Notes: generated by a model not told the origin, from the sequence alone. A stretch of 64,000 nucleotides of DNA from Cherax quadricarinatus (GCF_038502225.1 NC_091293.1:12157562-12221561), one strand, 5' to 3'. Positions 1 through 24,450 are shown, counted from the first letter of the stretch. Numbers and translations: made by a program.

Positions 1-227
1 CTCAGTTTCGAAAACATAGTTGCACCTTTGGCAAGAACAGCTTCCTTGATTGCCGTTTTCTTGGCCACAATAGTAGCGATGGTTGATTGGGGTTTTGTGT
101 ACAGCCTGGCCAGCTCGGAGACATGCACTCCACTTTCATACTTAGCAATGATCTCTTTCTTCATATCCATAGTAATTCTCACCCTTTTTGTTGTAGGGTT
201 GGCACTAGAAGCTTTCTTGGGGTCCAT
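1..227 (-). CDS. Tigger-like transposase N-terminus (CENP-B/Psq-type DNA-binding domain), partial
   Basis: The minus-strand frame opens with ATG at 227 and runs without a stop to the window edge (~75 residues). It reads MDPKKASSANPTTKRVRIT, then MDMKKEIIAKYESGV, a helix-turn-helix typical of pogo/Tigger transposases and CENP-B, and later QSTIATIVAKK. In known Tigger elements this domain binds the terminal repeats, and a DDE catalytic domain follows; that part lies outside the window. No frameshift is visible in the part shown, so the copy may be fairly young. The plus-strand ORF over the same bases is a shadow. Confidence 0.85.
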   Translation of the reverse strand, partial: MDPKKASSANPTTKRVRITMDMKKEIIAKYESGVHVSELARLYTKPQSTIATIVAKKTAIKEAVLAKGATMFSKL

Positions 228-476
228 GGTGACTTATTTTGCAGGTGCAATCACTAAAAAGGCTGTGATAATATGAAATGTTCCGATTGTATGCTTGGAA
301 GCGACCTCGGTGGCTGGCTGGCTTGTAAACACTGGCCAGAAGTGGACGCGTCTCAGACGGAGCGAATAGTGTTGGTCGAGTTTTTTAGTGCTAATCGAGG
401 CAAAATTTTTGCAATAAAATGTATCGCTAGTCAGATTTATCGTTAATCGATGCCATCGCTGGTCGAGGGTCCACTG
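1..476 (-). mobile_element. Tigger/pogo-type DNA transposon, 5' part
   Basis: Reading the minus strand from position 476, the element starts CAGTGGACCCTCGACC, a Tigger-like terminal repeat, next to a TA (477-478) that would be its target duplication. A 5' leader follows and then the start of a transposase at 227. The window edge cuts the element, so its length and the 3' repeat are unseen. It lies in a P450 intron, in the orientation opposite to the gene, and was inserted at the edge of a (TA)n tract, which supplies unlimited TA targets. Confidence 0.85.
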
Positions 477-679
<203 letters not shown>

Positions 680-683
680 ACAG

Positions 684-13304
<12,621 letters not shown>

Positions 13305-13519
13305 TAAAGACAATCCTATATGGCTTCATAACCGGGCGCAACACTCAAGCTGACACGTACCATCGTCTGTTTCACTGAAGCTTTATGCAAAGATACATAC
13401 ACATTCTGCAATGTTATTTTACATATTTTAGAAGCAGATTACCTATTTAAAAATAACTCTGTATAAATATCACTCTTTAGCAATGATGACATTGATTTAC
13501 CTAATTTTAATACAAATGA

Positions 13520-13975
13520 CTCATGCCATATATTGATGATTATAATTGTTTTATGAAAACAGGCCTGACGACGAGGTCAAAATAGAAGGTTACAATATAA
13601 AACGCTTAGATAGGAACAGAAAAGGTGGTGGGGTATGTGTCTACATAAGAAATGACTTAGCTTACAACCCAAGACCTGAATTAAATAACAATAAACTGGA
13701 GATTCTATGGTTTGAAGTGCTGCTTCCTAAGACCAAACCCATCTTAGTAGGAACTAGTTACCGCCCTCCTACCCAGGACCAGTTCTTAGAAGACTTTTCC
13801 AAAGTCTTGTCCGGACTTGAAAATAATTGCGAGACAATAATACTGGGCGACTTCAATATCTGTTTTCAGCAGCAAAATAACGGGCTATGCAAAAGGTATC
13901 AGCAAATTCTAGGATTAAATAGTTACACTCAACTAATTAATACTCCAACCCGGATCACACAGTTCTCAGCCACCC
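13520..13975 (+). pseudogene. LINE endonuclease, left half (split by hAT-like insertion)
   Basis: The frame from 13546 reads KIEGYNIKRLDRNRKGGGV, CVYIRNDLAY, LVGTSYRPPTQDQF, IILGDFN and TPTRITQFSAT: the Gly-rich, GDFN and tyrosine/arginine blocks of a LINE endonuclease. Coding continues at 20274 with LIDHILC once the element 13976-20265 and one copy of its target duplication are set aside. The reading frame across the healed junction is open. Confidence 0.88.
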
Positions 13976-14046
13976 CAGAGGCGTCGTAAGGGGGGGGCGG
14001 GGGGGGCCGCCCCGGGTGACACCATTTAGGGGGTGACACCATAGAG

Positions 14047-14741
14047 CAGTGGTTCCCAAACTTTTTCAGCTTGTTACCCAATTTAACATGCCACATAAAG
14101 CATGTTACCCCTTTCACAAAATGTTGTTATTATTGATATATATGGGTAAACGTGAACGTATACAGCCTCGCATACTCTGCTAATCCTAGCAAAACCATTG
14201 AAAACGTAAGAACCACACATACATTTTATATAAAATTAATAATAGCTACAAATTCACAGTAACAGTGGGTAAATACTAACTATATACTGCACAGGGCAGT
14301 ACACATACATACCAGCTTATGTCTACCTCGGCTGATGCTCACAGATAAACTGACAGTGTGAAATAGAGGCAGCCTCAGGAAGTGAGTGACGCGTACTGGA
14401 CAGGTCGATCTGGGCTACTGAGTGACTTTTGTCCTGAAGCATACTTGTCAAAATACTTTTGGGTTTCCACACACTTAGCTATATATTTCTTCTTTTCTAA
14501 TACTGTAAATTAGTTTTTGATGTTTATTGTTATTTGGTTTAACTTTATTACTTACTTATAATAGGTTTACTTTACAACTTTATATACTAAGACAAAGTTA
14601 ACAATAATCCTCATACCGGGTACCGCATTGTTTTCTTGATTTTCAGAATTCATAACTTTTTTTCTGTCACCCCTCCATTACCCCCCAAAAATGGTTAAGT
14701 TACCCCCAGGGGGTAATTTACCCCCAGTTTGGGAACCACTG
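14047..14741. mobile_element. Non-autonomous hAT element, 695 bp, intact 8-bp duplication
   Basis: The ends CAGTGGTTCCCAAACT and, reversed, CCAGTTTGGGAACCACTG are the classic hAT terminal inverted repeat. The flanks ccatagag at 14039-14046 and 14742-14749 are identical, an 8-bp target duplication. The interior is AT-rich with no ORF. It sits inside the larger hAT-like element and is therefore younger. Confidence 0.93.
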
Positions 14742-14749
14742 CCATAGAG

Positions 14750-15030
14750 CCTCTAAAGAAGGTAACACTAATGACCAAAACCATGCTGCAGTAACCTAAG
14801 AGAAAATTTCTTCGTTTCTATATAGGATTACAGAGTACAAATAGGCCTATATAGGGAAAATCGTTGATTTTGATGATGTGATAGATGATTTTGCAGGATT
14901 GAGGCAATGAAATATCAGATTCTTTGAGATGTTACCTGTACTTAAGGTCAAATCGGAACTAGTGTTTTTCTTTATTTTTTCAAGTTTTTTTTTTTTATTG
15001 TTGAAGATGAATAAATGTAGGATGTGTTGG
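14750..15030. other. Spacer without recognisable feature
   Basis: AT-rich sequence between the nested hAT element and the 23-bp array; no gene or clear repeat seen. Confidence 0.5.
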
Positions 15031-18000
15031 TGGTCATGCAGCAGTGATGTAACTGGTCATGCAGCAGTGATGTAACTGGTCATGCAGCAGTGATGTAACT
15101 GGTCATGCAGCAGTGATGTAACTGGTCATGCAGCAGTGATGTAACTGGTCATGCAGCAGTGATGTAACTGGTCATGCAGCAGTGATGTAACTGGTCATGC
15201 AGCAGTGATGTAACTGGTCATGCAGCAGTGATGTAACTGGTCATGCAGCAGTGATGTAACTGGTCATGCAGCAGTGATGTAACTGGTCATGCAGCAGTGA
15301 TGTAACTGGTCATGCAGCAGTGATGTAACTGGTCATGCAGCAGTGATGTAACTGGTCATACAGCAGTGATGTAACTGCTCATGCAGCAGTGATGTAACTG
15401 CTCATGCAGCAGTGATGTAACTGGTCATGCAGCAGTGATGTAACTGCTCATGCAGCAGTGATGTAACTGGTCATGCAGCAGTGATGTAACTGGTCATGCA
15501 GCAGTGATGTAACTGGTCATGCAGCAGTGATGTAACTGGTCATGCAGCAGTGATGTAACTGGTCATGCAGCAGTGATGTAACTGGTCATGCAGCAGTGAT
15601 GTAACTGGTCATGCAGCAGTGATGTAACTGGTCATGCAGCAGTGATGTAACTGGTCATGCAGCAGTGATGTAACTGGTCATGCAGCAGTGATGTAACTGG
15701 TCATGCAGCAGTGATGTAACTGGTCATGCAGCAGTGATGTAACTGGTCATGCAGCAGTGATGTAACTGGTCGTGCAGCAGTGATGTAACTGGTCATGCAG
15801 CAGTGATGTAACTGGTCATGCAGCAGTGATGTAACTGGTCATGCAGCAGTGATGTAACTGGTCATGCAGCAGTGATGTAACTGGTCATGCAGCAGTGATG
15901 TAACTGGTCATGCAGCAGTGATGTAACTGGTCATGCAGCAGTGATGTCACTGGTCATGCAGCAGTGATGTAACTGGTCATGCAGCAGTGATGTAACTGGT
16001 CATGCAGCAGTGATGTAACTGGTCATGCAGCAGTGATGTAACTGGTCATGCAGCAGTGATGTCACTGGTCATGCAGCAGTGATGTCACTGGTCATGCAGC
16101 AGTGATGTAACTGGTCATGCACCAGTGATGTAACTGGTCATGCAGCAGTGATGTAACTGGTCATGCAGCAGTGATGTCACTGGTCATGCAGCAGTGATGT
16201 CACTGGCCATGCAGCAGTGATGTAACTGGTCATGCAGCAGTGATGTCACTGGTCATGCAGCAGTGATGTCACTGGTCATGCAGCAGTGATGTAACTGGTC
16301 ATGCAGCAGTGATGTAACTGGTCATGCAGCAGTGATGTAACTGGTCATGCAGCAGTGATGTAACTGCTCATGCAGCAGTGATGTAACTGCTCATGCAGCA
16401 GTGATGTAACTGGTCATGCAGCAGTGATGTAACTGCTCATGCAGCAGTGATGTAACTGCTCATGCAGCAGTGATGTAACTGGTCATGCAGCAGTGATGTA
16501 ACTGCTCATGCAGCAGTGATGTAACTGCTCATGCAGCAGTGATGTAACTGGTCATGCAGCAGTGATGTAACTGCTCATGCAGCAGTGATGTAACTGCTCA
16601 TGAAGCAGTGATGTAACTGGTCATGCAGCAGTGATGTAACTGCTCATGCAGCAGTGATGTAACTGCTCATGCAGCAGTGATGTAACTGGTCATGCAGCAG
16701 TGATGTAACTGGTCATGCAGCAGTGATGTAACTGGTCATGCAGCAGTGATGTAACTGGTCATGCAGCAGTGATGTAACTGGTCATGCAGCAGTGATGTAA
16801 CTGGTCGTGCAGCAGTGATGTAACTGGTCATGCAGCAGTGATGTAACTGGTCATACAGCAGTGATGTAACTGGTCATGCAGCAGTGATGTAACTGGTCGT
16901 GCAGCAGTGATGTAACTGGTCGTGCAGCAGTGATGTAACTGGTCATGCAGCAGTGATGTAACTGGTCATGCAGCAGTGATGTAACTGGTCATGCAGCAGT
17001 GATGTAACTGGTCATGCAGCAGTGATGTAACTGGTCATGCAGCAGTGATGTAACTGGTCATGCAGCAGTGATGTAACTGGTCATGCAGCAGTGATGTAAC
17101 TGGTCATGCAGCAGTGATGTAACTGGTCATGCAGCAGTGATGTAACTGGTCATGCAGCAGTGATGTAACTGGTCGTGCAGCAGTGATGTAACTGGTCATG
17201 CAGCAGTGATGTAACTGGTCGTGCAGCAGTGATGTAACTGGTCGTGCAGCAGTGATGTAACTGGTCATGCAGCAGTGATGTAACTGGTCATGCAGCAGTG
17301 ATGTAACTGGTCATGCAGCAGTGATGTAACTGGTCATGCAGCAGTGATGTAACTGGTCATGCAGCAGTGATATAACTGGTCATGCAGCAGTGATGTAACT
17401 GGTCATGCAGCAGTGATGTAACTGGTCATGCAGCAGTGATGTAACTGGTCATGCAGCAGTGATGTAACTGGTCATGCAGCAGTGATGTAACTGGTCATGC
17501 AGCAGTGATGTAACTGGTCATGCAGCAGTGATGTAACTGGTCGTGCAGCAGTGATGTAACTGGTCATGCAGCAGTGATGTAACTGGTCATGCAGCAGTGA
17601 TGTAACTGGTCATGCAGCAGTGATGTAACTGGTCATGCAGCAGTGATGTAACTGGTCGTGCAGCAGTGATGTAACTGGTCATGCAGCAGTGATGTAACTG
17701 GTCATGCAGCAGTGATGTAACTGGTCATGCAGCAGTGATGTAACTGGTCATGCAGCAGTGATGTAACTGGTCATGCAGCAGTGATGTAACTGGTCATGCA
17801 GCAGTGATGTAACTGGTCATGCAGCAGTGATGTAACTGGTCATGCAGCAGTGATGTAACTGGTCATGCAGCAGTGATGTAACTGGTCATGCAGCAGTGAT
17901 GTAACTGGTCATGCAGCAGTGATGTAACTGGTCATGCAGCAGTGATGTAACTGGTCATGCAGCAGTGATGTAACTGGTCGTGCAGCAGTGATGTAACTGG

Positions 18001-18803
18001 TCATGCAGCAGTGATGTAACTGGTCATACAGCAGTGATGTAACTGGTCATGCAACAGTGATGTAACTGGTCGTGCAGCAGTGATGTAACTGGTCGTGCAG
18101 CAGTGATGTAACTGGTCATGCAGCAGTGATGTAACTGGTCATGCAGCAGTGATGTAACTGGTCATGCAGCAGTGATGTAACTGGTCATGCAGCAGTGATG
18201 TAACTGGTCATGCAGCAGTGATGTAACTGGTCATGCAGCAGTGATGTAACTGGTCATGCAGCAGTGATGTAACTGGTCATGCAGCAGTGATGTAACTGGT
18301 CATGCAGCAGTGATGTAACTGGTCATGCAGCAGTGATGTAACTGGTCGTGCAGCAGTGATGTAACTGGTCATGCAGCAGTGATGTAACTGGTCGTGCAGC
18401 AGTGATGTAACTGGTCGTGCAGCAGTGATGTAACTGGTCATGCAGCAGTGATGTAACTGGTCATGCAGCAGTGATGTAACTGGTCATGCAGCAGTGATGT
18501 AACTGGTCATGCAGCAGTGATGTAACTGGTCATGCAGCAGTGATATAACTGGTCATGCAGCAGTGATGTAACTGGTCATGCAGCAGTGATGTAACTGGTC
18601 ATGCAGCAGTGATGTAACTGGTCATGCAGCAGTGATGTAACTGGTCATGCAGCAGTGATGTAACTGGTCATGCAGCAGTGATGTAACTGGTCATGCAGCA
18701 GTGATGTAACTGGTCATGCAGCAGTGATGTAACTGGTCATGCAGCAGTGATGTAACTGGTCATGCAGCAGTGATGTAACTGGTCATGCAGCAGTGATGTA
18801 ACT
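15031..18803. repeat. 23-bp minisatellite, about 164 copies
   Basis: The unit is built from ggtcatgcagcag and tgatgtaact. Variants include gtcgtgc, ctgctcat and gatataac. The variants gatata (17369 and 18542) and catacag (16852 and 18025) recur at exactly 1173 bp, that is 51 units, showing a duplicated higher-order block. Confidence 0.97.
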
Positions 18804-18903
18804 GGAGTTTACTATCCCCCCGCCCTTGGATTTCATGGAGGTGACACCAAAGATGCCACCCCGGGTGACACCAAAGATGCCACCCCGGGTGACACCAAAG
18901 ATG
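18804..18903. repeat. Island of element end sequence and 24-bp units
   Basis: The segment starting ggagtttactatcc and running into two to three gtgacaccaaagatgccacc units is an exact copy of 19794-19893, 990 bp to the right. It ends at atgc, the four bases shared by the 24-bp and 23-bp units. Confidence 0.9.
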
Positions 18904-19793
18904 CAGCAGTGATGTAACTGGTCATGCAGCAGTGATGTAACTGGTCATGCAGCAGTGATGTAACTGGTCGTGCAGCAGTGATGTAACTGGTCATGCAGCA
19001 GTGATGTAACTGGTCGTGCAGCAGTGATGTAACTGGTCGTGCAGCAGTGATGTAACTGGTCATGCAGCAGTGATGTAACTGGTCATGCAGCAGTGATGTA
19101 ACTGGTCATGCAGCAGTGATGTAACTGGTCATGCAGCAGTGATGTAACTGGTCATGCAGCAGTGATGTAACTGGTCATGCAGCAGTGATGTAACTGGTCA
19201 TGCAGCAGTGATGTAACTGGTCATGCAGCAGTGATGTAACTGGTCATGCAGCAGTGATGTAACTGGTCATGCAGCAGTGATGTAACTGGTCATGCAGCAG
19301 TGATGTAACTGGTCGTGCAGCAGTGATGTAACTGGTCATGCAGCAGTGATGTAACTGGTCATGCAGCAGTGATGTAACTGGTCATGCAGCAGTGATGTAA
19401 CTGGTCATGCAGCAGTGATGTAACTGGTCGTGCAGCAGTGATGTAACTGGTCATGCAGCAGTGATGTAACTGGTCATGCAGCAGTGATGTAACTGGTCAT
19501 GCAGCAGTGATGTAACTGGTCATGCAGCAGTGATGTAACTGGTCATGCAGCAGTGATGTAACTGGTCATGCAGCAGTGATGTAACTGGTCATGCAGCAGT
19601 GATGTAACTGGTCATGCAGCAGTGATGTAACTGGTCATGCAGCAGTGATGTAACTGGTCATGCAGCAGTGATGTAACTGGTCATGCAGCAGTGATGTAAC
19701 TGGTCATGCAGCAGTGATGTAACTGGTCATGCAGCAGTGATGTAACTGGTCATGCAGCAGTGATGTAACTGGTCATGCAGCAGTGATGTAACT
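18904..19793. repeat. 23-bp minisatellite, second block, about 39 copies
   Basis: Same unit as 15031-18803. Together with the next block it forms a 990-bp tandem duplication of the preceding region. Confidence 0.95.
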
Positions 19794-20254
19794 GGAGTTT
19801 ACTATCCCCCCGCCCTTGGATTTCATGGAGGTGACACCAAAGATGCCACCCCGGGTGACACCAAAGATGCCACCCCGGGTGACACCAAAGATGCCACCCC
19901 GGGTGACACCAAAGATGCCACCCCAGGTGACACCAAAGATGCCACCCCGGGTGACACCAAAGATACCACCCCGGGTGACACCAAAGATGACACCCCGGGT
20001 GACACCAAAGAGGCCACCCCGGGTGACACCAAAGATGCCACCCCGGGTGACACCAAAGATGCCACCCCAGGTGACACCAAAGATGCCACCCCAGGTGACA
20101 CCAAAGATGCCACCCCGGGTGACACCAAAGATACCACCCCGGGTGACACCAAAGATGACACCCCGGGTGACACCAAAGAGGCCACCCCGGGTGACACCAA
20201 AGATGCCACCCCGGGCGACACCAAAGATGCCACCCCGGGTGACACCAACTCTAG
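19794..20254. repeat. 24-bp minisatellite, about 17 copies
   Basis: Units combine gatgccaccccgggtgac and accaaa. Variants gatacc, gatgac and gaggcc recur in order with a 168-bp period (7 units). The 154-aa plus-strand ORF (VTPKMPPR repeats) and its mirror are only stop-free repeats. Confidence 0.95.
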
Positions 20255-20273
20255 CGACGCCTCTGAACCTCCC

Positions 20274-20660
20274 TAATTGACCACATACTTTGTAACCGCT
20301 CTGAGAACGTTAGTCAGTCAGGCGTCATTACCACAGGTCTTAGTGATCACTTCTTCATTTTCTGCACCAGGAAAATCGCTAGGGAACGGATAGGCCTACA
20401 CAGGACAATAAAAATGAGGTTAACTAGAAACTACAGTAAAGAAACACTGGTAAATAGGCTACACAATTGTGACTGGACAGAGATAACAAGTTGCACGGAC
20501 GTAAATGATACCTGGGAAAAATTCAAAACAATGTTCACTACCATTCTTGAAAATATTGCATCAGTTCAAGAGGTTAGAATTAAACGAAGAACTGAACCCT
20601 GGATGACTAGTGAGATACTAGATAATATGAAATTCAGAGGCCAGCTGCTAAAAAGATTTT
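20274..20660 (+). pseudogene. LINE endonuclease, right half
   Basis: It reads LIDHILCNRSENVSQSGV, GLSDHFFIFCTRK and, from 20414, LTRNYSKETLVNRL through RRTEPWMTSEI. SDH is the catalytic block at the end of LINE endonucleases. Coding stops at a poly-T tract at 20657, where another insertion or a truncation removes the reverse transcriptase. Confidence 0.85.
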
Positions 20661-21036
20661 TTTTTATATTTTATTTAAAACAGTACAATACATTACATAA
20701 ATAAATAAAAGAACACAGTATTAGTTCTTCCACAGAATTATAAATTTTCATTGTGGAAATACACACAGGACGTTTAACTTTGTGCTGACACAAACTGTCC
20801 CTCATCCCTTCTTCTTCTTATGACCAGAGCTTTGGTAAGATGGGTAAGGAAGAAGGATGGGTAAGGATAGAAATATTGGAAAAGGGTGGGAGTGGGGAGT
20901 GAGGAAGGATATAAAAGGTAAGTGGCCCAACCACTTTGGTGTAATTTAAAAAGTGTATGTGGAATAATAAAATATTTTTTGAAGGGGTATAATACTAACC
21001 CATCAGAGTCACATAGATATAACAGATATATAAGTA
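20657..21036 (-). repeat. Poly-T-led segment, possibly a minus-strand retroposon
   Basis: Ten T residues followed by attttatttaaaac and ataaataaataaa look like the A-rich tail of an element on the minus strand. No protein is recognisable; the rest to 21034 is anonymous. Confidence 0.35.
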
Positions 21037-21468
21037 CAGTAGGGCCCCACTTATACGGCGGGTTAGGTTCCAGGCTGTCGCCAGAAAGCAGACATCGCCG
21101 GAAGGCAGAACTCCATTTTTTCCATTTATAAATGCATATAAATGCCAGACAGCAAGTTTACACTAAATTATATTAAGTTAGTAATAGAACTAGGCATTAA
21201 AAACACACAAAGTAAAATACAGTCACAGTAAATTCATTACTTATCTTAAAGTATTTGTAATCTTAATGTAGGGAGAGGTGAGTAGTACTTATTTGTAGGA
21301 AGTCAGGTGCAGGTAGCCCAGGTGTAGGTCCCCCTCTCAAACTTAATATACGATATTTAAAACATCCCAGAGAGGTAAAATGCACATACAGTACACTCAT
21401 TATTTACCTTAAAATATGTGTAGTCTTAATATAGGAAGAGAGGTGAGTAGTATTTATTTGTATAAAGT

Positions 21469-21537
21469 CAGTGTAGGTAGCCGGTAGGTGTAGCCGGTAG
21501 GTGTAGCCTGGGCTACACCTACCGGCTACCTACACTG
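21469..21537. repeat. Perfect 27-bp inverted repeat, 15-bp spacer
   Basis: Arms 21469-21495 and 21511-21537 are exact reverse complements (cagtgtaggtagccggtagg at the left edge). It could form a strong hairpin or cruciform; the spacer repeats part of the left arm. Confidence 0.9.
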
Positions 21538-22375
21538 TGGCCCAGAGCCATATTATTAACATCGACATGCCTTGTTCACTGAATTTAATCATTTCTAACA
21601 ACTACCTTTAGATGCCATCATAAACGAAGGTAGAAGTAATGAATAATTCATGCCGAAAATTGTAAACAAAAGCGGAGTGAGGGAGTGGCTGGGCCAAACG
21701 CAGATTCATACACGTTTTCTCTGATGGCTGAACAGAGAAAACGTAATGTTGTCACTCCACCCTGCTCCAAAAGTATTATCATCAGAGCATATAAAATATG
21801 CAATAAATGCCAGACAACAAGTTTACACTAACTTTTATTAAGTTAGCAATAGAAATAGGCATTAAAAACACAATAAAAGGTAAGATACACACAGAGTACA
21901 CTTATTACTTATCTTAAAATATTAATATTAATGTGTGAGAGATGAGTGGCAGGGTGTTTATTGAATAAAATCAGAATGGCACACCATCATCCTCTAACTT
22001 GGAACTTAAAGCAAGAGGCTTATGACTTCTCTTTTTATTACAGCTAACCTTAGACGCCATCGTCAATGAGAGCCAACTAGTTAACGAAAGAGTAAACGAG
22101 AGAGAGAACGAGATACAGAATTGAGACAATGTAAGAACACAAACTGAACAGGTAGTGGACGATCACTTGGTCAGGCGAAATAAATGCGTATTAATATGTG
22201 TCTACTTTTAGTTCATTCACGTCCATTTGTAAGAGTTTGTAAAACATTTACCTCAATATTTTTTTATTTTAATAATAATTACCTCAAAATACAAATGCTC
22301 TTACATTGTGTACAAGTTGTACAAGTTAGTTCAGAATAAACAAACAGCAACACACCATTTTTAGAGTGAATGAAG

Positions 22376-22392
22376 ATAATAATATTAATAAT

Positions 22393-22467
<75 letters not shown>
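22376..22467. repeat. (AAT)n microsatellite
   Basis: About 90 bp of AAT units, source of the poly-Asn and poly-Ile shadow ORFs. Confidence 0.95.
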
Positions 22468-22468
<1 letters not shown>

Positions 22469-23435
22469 TTGGAACTTATTCGGTCCGAGAAGTCCCAACG
22501 GGGAAAAACACACTGTTCGAGGGCCCTTACACCCAACCCGAAACACAAACATTCCCTCCCGAGTTGGCGTGGGTGGATGGTAGGCACTTCTTAATTTATA
22601 GATTTACCCTTCAGGGAAGAAGTAGGTAGTTTTACTGTTAGTACACTAATATTAGGATTATTGAGGCAACTGTAGATAATAATAATGTAGACCTAAGACC
22701 TTAACATAGGTAGTAATAGGTCGATAATGTAGGCAAACACTAGGTTAAGTTAGCTAGGGAGAACTGGCAGCCCTAGTTTGAATGACGAGGCGCGGGTCTC
22801 GAAGACACGAGAGCACCCTTCTTAGACCAGACATCACCTGGAAAAGACGTGCTGTGATCAGCAGACGGCGCCCCCCACGTATCTTCACATATGAGTCCTG
22901 GTGAAATCTGGTAGAGGCACCTCGATGTACCATAGATGACCTCCTCCGTCAGGCCCCTACAGTAAGACAAGACCTCCACTCTTTTGTAGGATTCTGACCA
23001 GTTTCTGGGGAAAGCTGTGAGTTGAACTGTGGGCCTTTGTGCAGATGGCAGTACATGCCCAGTACGTACCAGCGTCTCTTGTCAGTCTAGAACCTAGTGT
23101 CCATGTCTGCATAGTTATACTAGGGAATACACACCCCCTTGGATATAGGAATTTCTGAGGTGCAGGCAGGTCACTAATAACGATTGAATATTGCAGGATT
23201 TAAGGCTCCCGGTTGCAAGTGGTTTCTGAGGGGAAGTTCAAAGGGGCTAAGCTTAGGGAGGTTGAAGATCAGGATATATGCTGCAATACTAAGCAAGTTA
23301 GTCCTTTAAACGTGCATGCAGGCGAGGTTTCTAGCAACATCAGTCATTTATGAAAATATGTCCTATAGGCCACTTGTGAGGCTGAGGTACCGACCTCAGA
23401 GCTCGGTGTCAACAGAGCTTGCCAGGGTAGGCGAT
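22468..23435. other. Anonymous segment, possible LTR-like remnant
   Basis: It begins tgttggaacttattcggtcc right after the AAT tract and is less AT-rich than its surroundings. TG at the left edge and several promoter-like blocks suggest a remnant LTR, but no matching CA end or target duplication was found. No coding potential seen. Confidence 0.25.
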
Positions 23436-23930
23436 TATTATCATTATTAAAGATTCGCCGGTATTCTCCCGGCTAGGGCCTTTTCCAAGTGGTGGCCCGG
23501 CCTTGGCTCCCTCTTTAGGGAGTGTCTGAGACCGAAGTCTCCCATGGGAAGAGGCACAAATACCTCCTCATCTTTGGGACCAATTGTCCCCAGGCCTAGC
23601 CACAAACTAGGCCTCTCTGGTCTGCCATCCCCGCCCCAAGGGGGCTAATGGGAATGACAGTCTTGTGAGCTACAAGCTCCGGCTCAGGCATCTACCCTAC
23701 CCTAGAAGGGTTAGGCATGGTGTCGATGAGGGTAGGCGACTCACTTGGAGGCAGTCCAGACAAATTTTCACAAATAATAATATTATTAGTAGTATTAATA
23801 TTAATAATAATAATATTATTATTATTATTTTTAATATTGATAATAATAATAATAATTATTGTTATTATTATTATTTATTATAAAAAGCACTAAACCCATA
23901 AGGGTCGTGAATTGCTATACATAGAGTAAA
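23436..23930. repeat. Dispersed GC-rich repeat with AAT/ATT tail
   Basis: The block attcgccggtattctcccgg through ggaggcagtcc is compositionally distinct and runs into AAT/ATT units (23776-23880), then aaaagcactaaacccataag, the reverse of a SINE 3' end also seen at 29860 and 32050. Probably retroposed; family unknown to me. Confidence 0.55.
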
Positions 23931-24021
23931 GGCATACGAAAACAATATTTTTCTACAGTTACCCCCCAGTGTTTGACTAGAGAAAACGTAATTCTTCTGA
24001 CACTACCTGTGTGTGTGTGTG

Positions 24022-24293
24022 TGATAAGATAAGATAAGATAAGATAACCCAGGATAACCCAAGAAAGTCAGTGCGTCATCGAGGACTGTCTAACTTATTT
24101 CCATTGGGGTCCTTAATCTTGTCCCCCAGGATGCGACCCACACCAGTCGACTAACACCCAGGTACCTATTTGCTGCTAGGTGAACAGGACAACAGGTGTA
24201 AGGAAACGTGTCGAAATGTTTCCACCCGCCGGGAATCGAACCCGGGCCCTCCGTGTGTGAAGCGGGAGCTTTAGCCACCAGGCCACCGGGCCA

Positions 24294-24295
<2 letters not shown>
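24022..24295 (-). mobile_element. tRNA-derived SINE
   Basis: On the minus strand the 5' end reads gtggcccggtggcctggtgg, with an A box (tggcctggtgg, 24285-24275) and a B box (ggttcgattcc, 24242-24232), the internal RNA polymerase III promoter of a tRNA gene. A tRNA-unrelated body follows, then a 3' end (aaggaccccaatggaaataag) and a pentamer tail (ttatc units, 24023-24047). The 3' end matches the LINE 3' UTR at 27540-27600. Confidence 0.9.
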
Positions 24296-24392
<97 letters not shown>

Positions 24393-24417
24393 ATGTGTGT
24401 GTGTGTATGAATTTGTA

Positions 24418-24446
<29 letters not shown>
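24296..24446. repeat. (GT)n microsatellite
   Basis: About 150 bp of GT with few interruptions, directly at the 5' edge of the SINE. Confidence 0.95.

Positions 24447-24450
<4 letters not shown>

Larger units (their letters stand above)
13976..20265. mobile_element. hAT-like non-autonomous element swollen by minisatellites (6.3 kb)
   Basis: Inverted ends CAGAGGCGTCG (13976-13986 and, reversed, 20255-20265) are flanked by agccaccc (13968-13975) and aacctccc (20266-20273), a 6/8 match expected for a decayed 8-bp hAT target duplication. It carries no transposase. Inside are a second hAT element, a 23-bp array in two blocks and a 24-bp array made of its own subterminal motif cccgggtgacacca. Confidence 0.8.

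Noticed and set aside
28..276. Plus-strand 82-codon hydrophobic ORF resembling a membrane protein
   Set aside because: Antisense shadow of the Tigger transposase N-terminus, whose minus-strand motif is clear.
19816..20280. 154-codon VTPKMPPR repeat protein and its mirror
   Set aside because: 24-bp minisatellite inside a non-coding hAT-like element; both strands are open.
22468..23435. Solo LTR starting tgttggaac
   Set aside because: No CA-ended partner or target-site duplication could be found, so only a weak remnant note was kept.
24225..24295. Functional tRNA gene
   Set aside because: A and B boxes are present, but the sequence continues into a SINE body and a pentamer tail; no complete cloverleaf or terminator context was evident.
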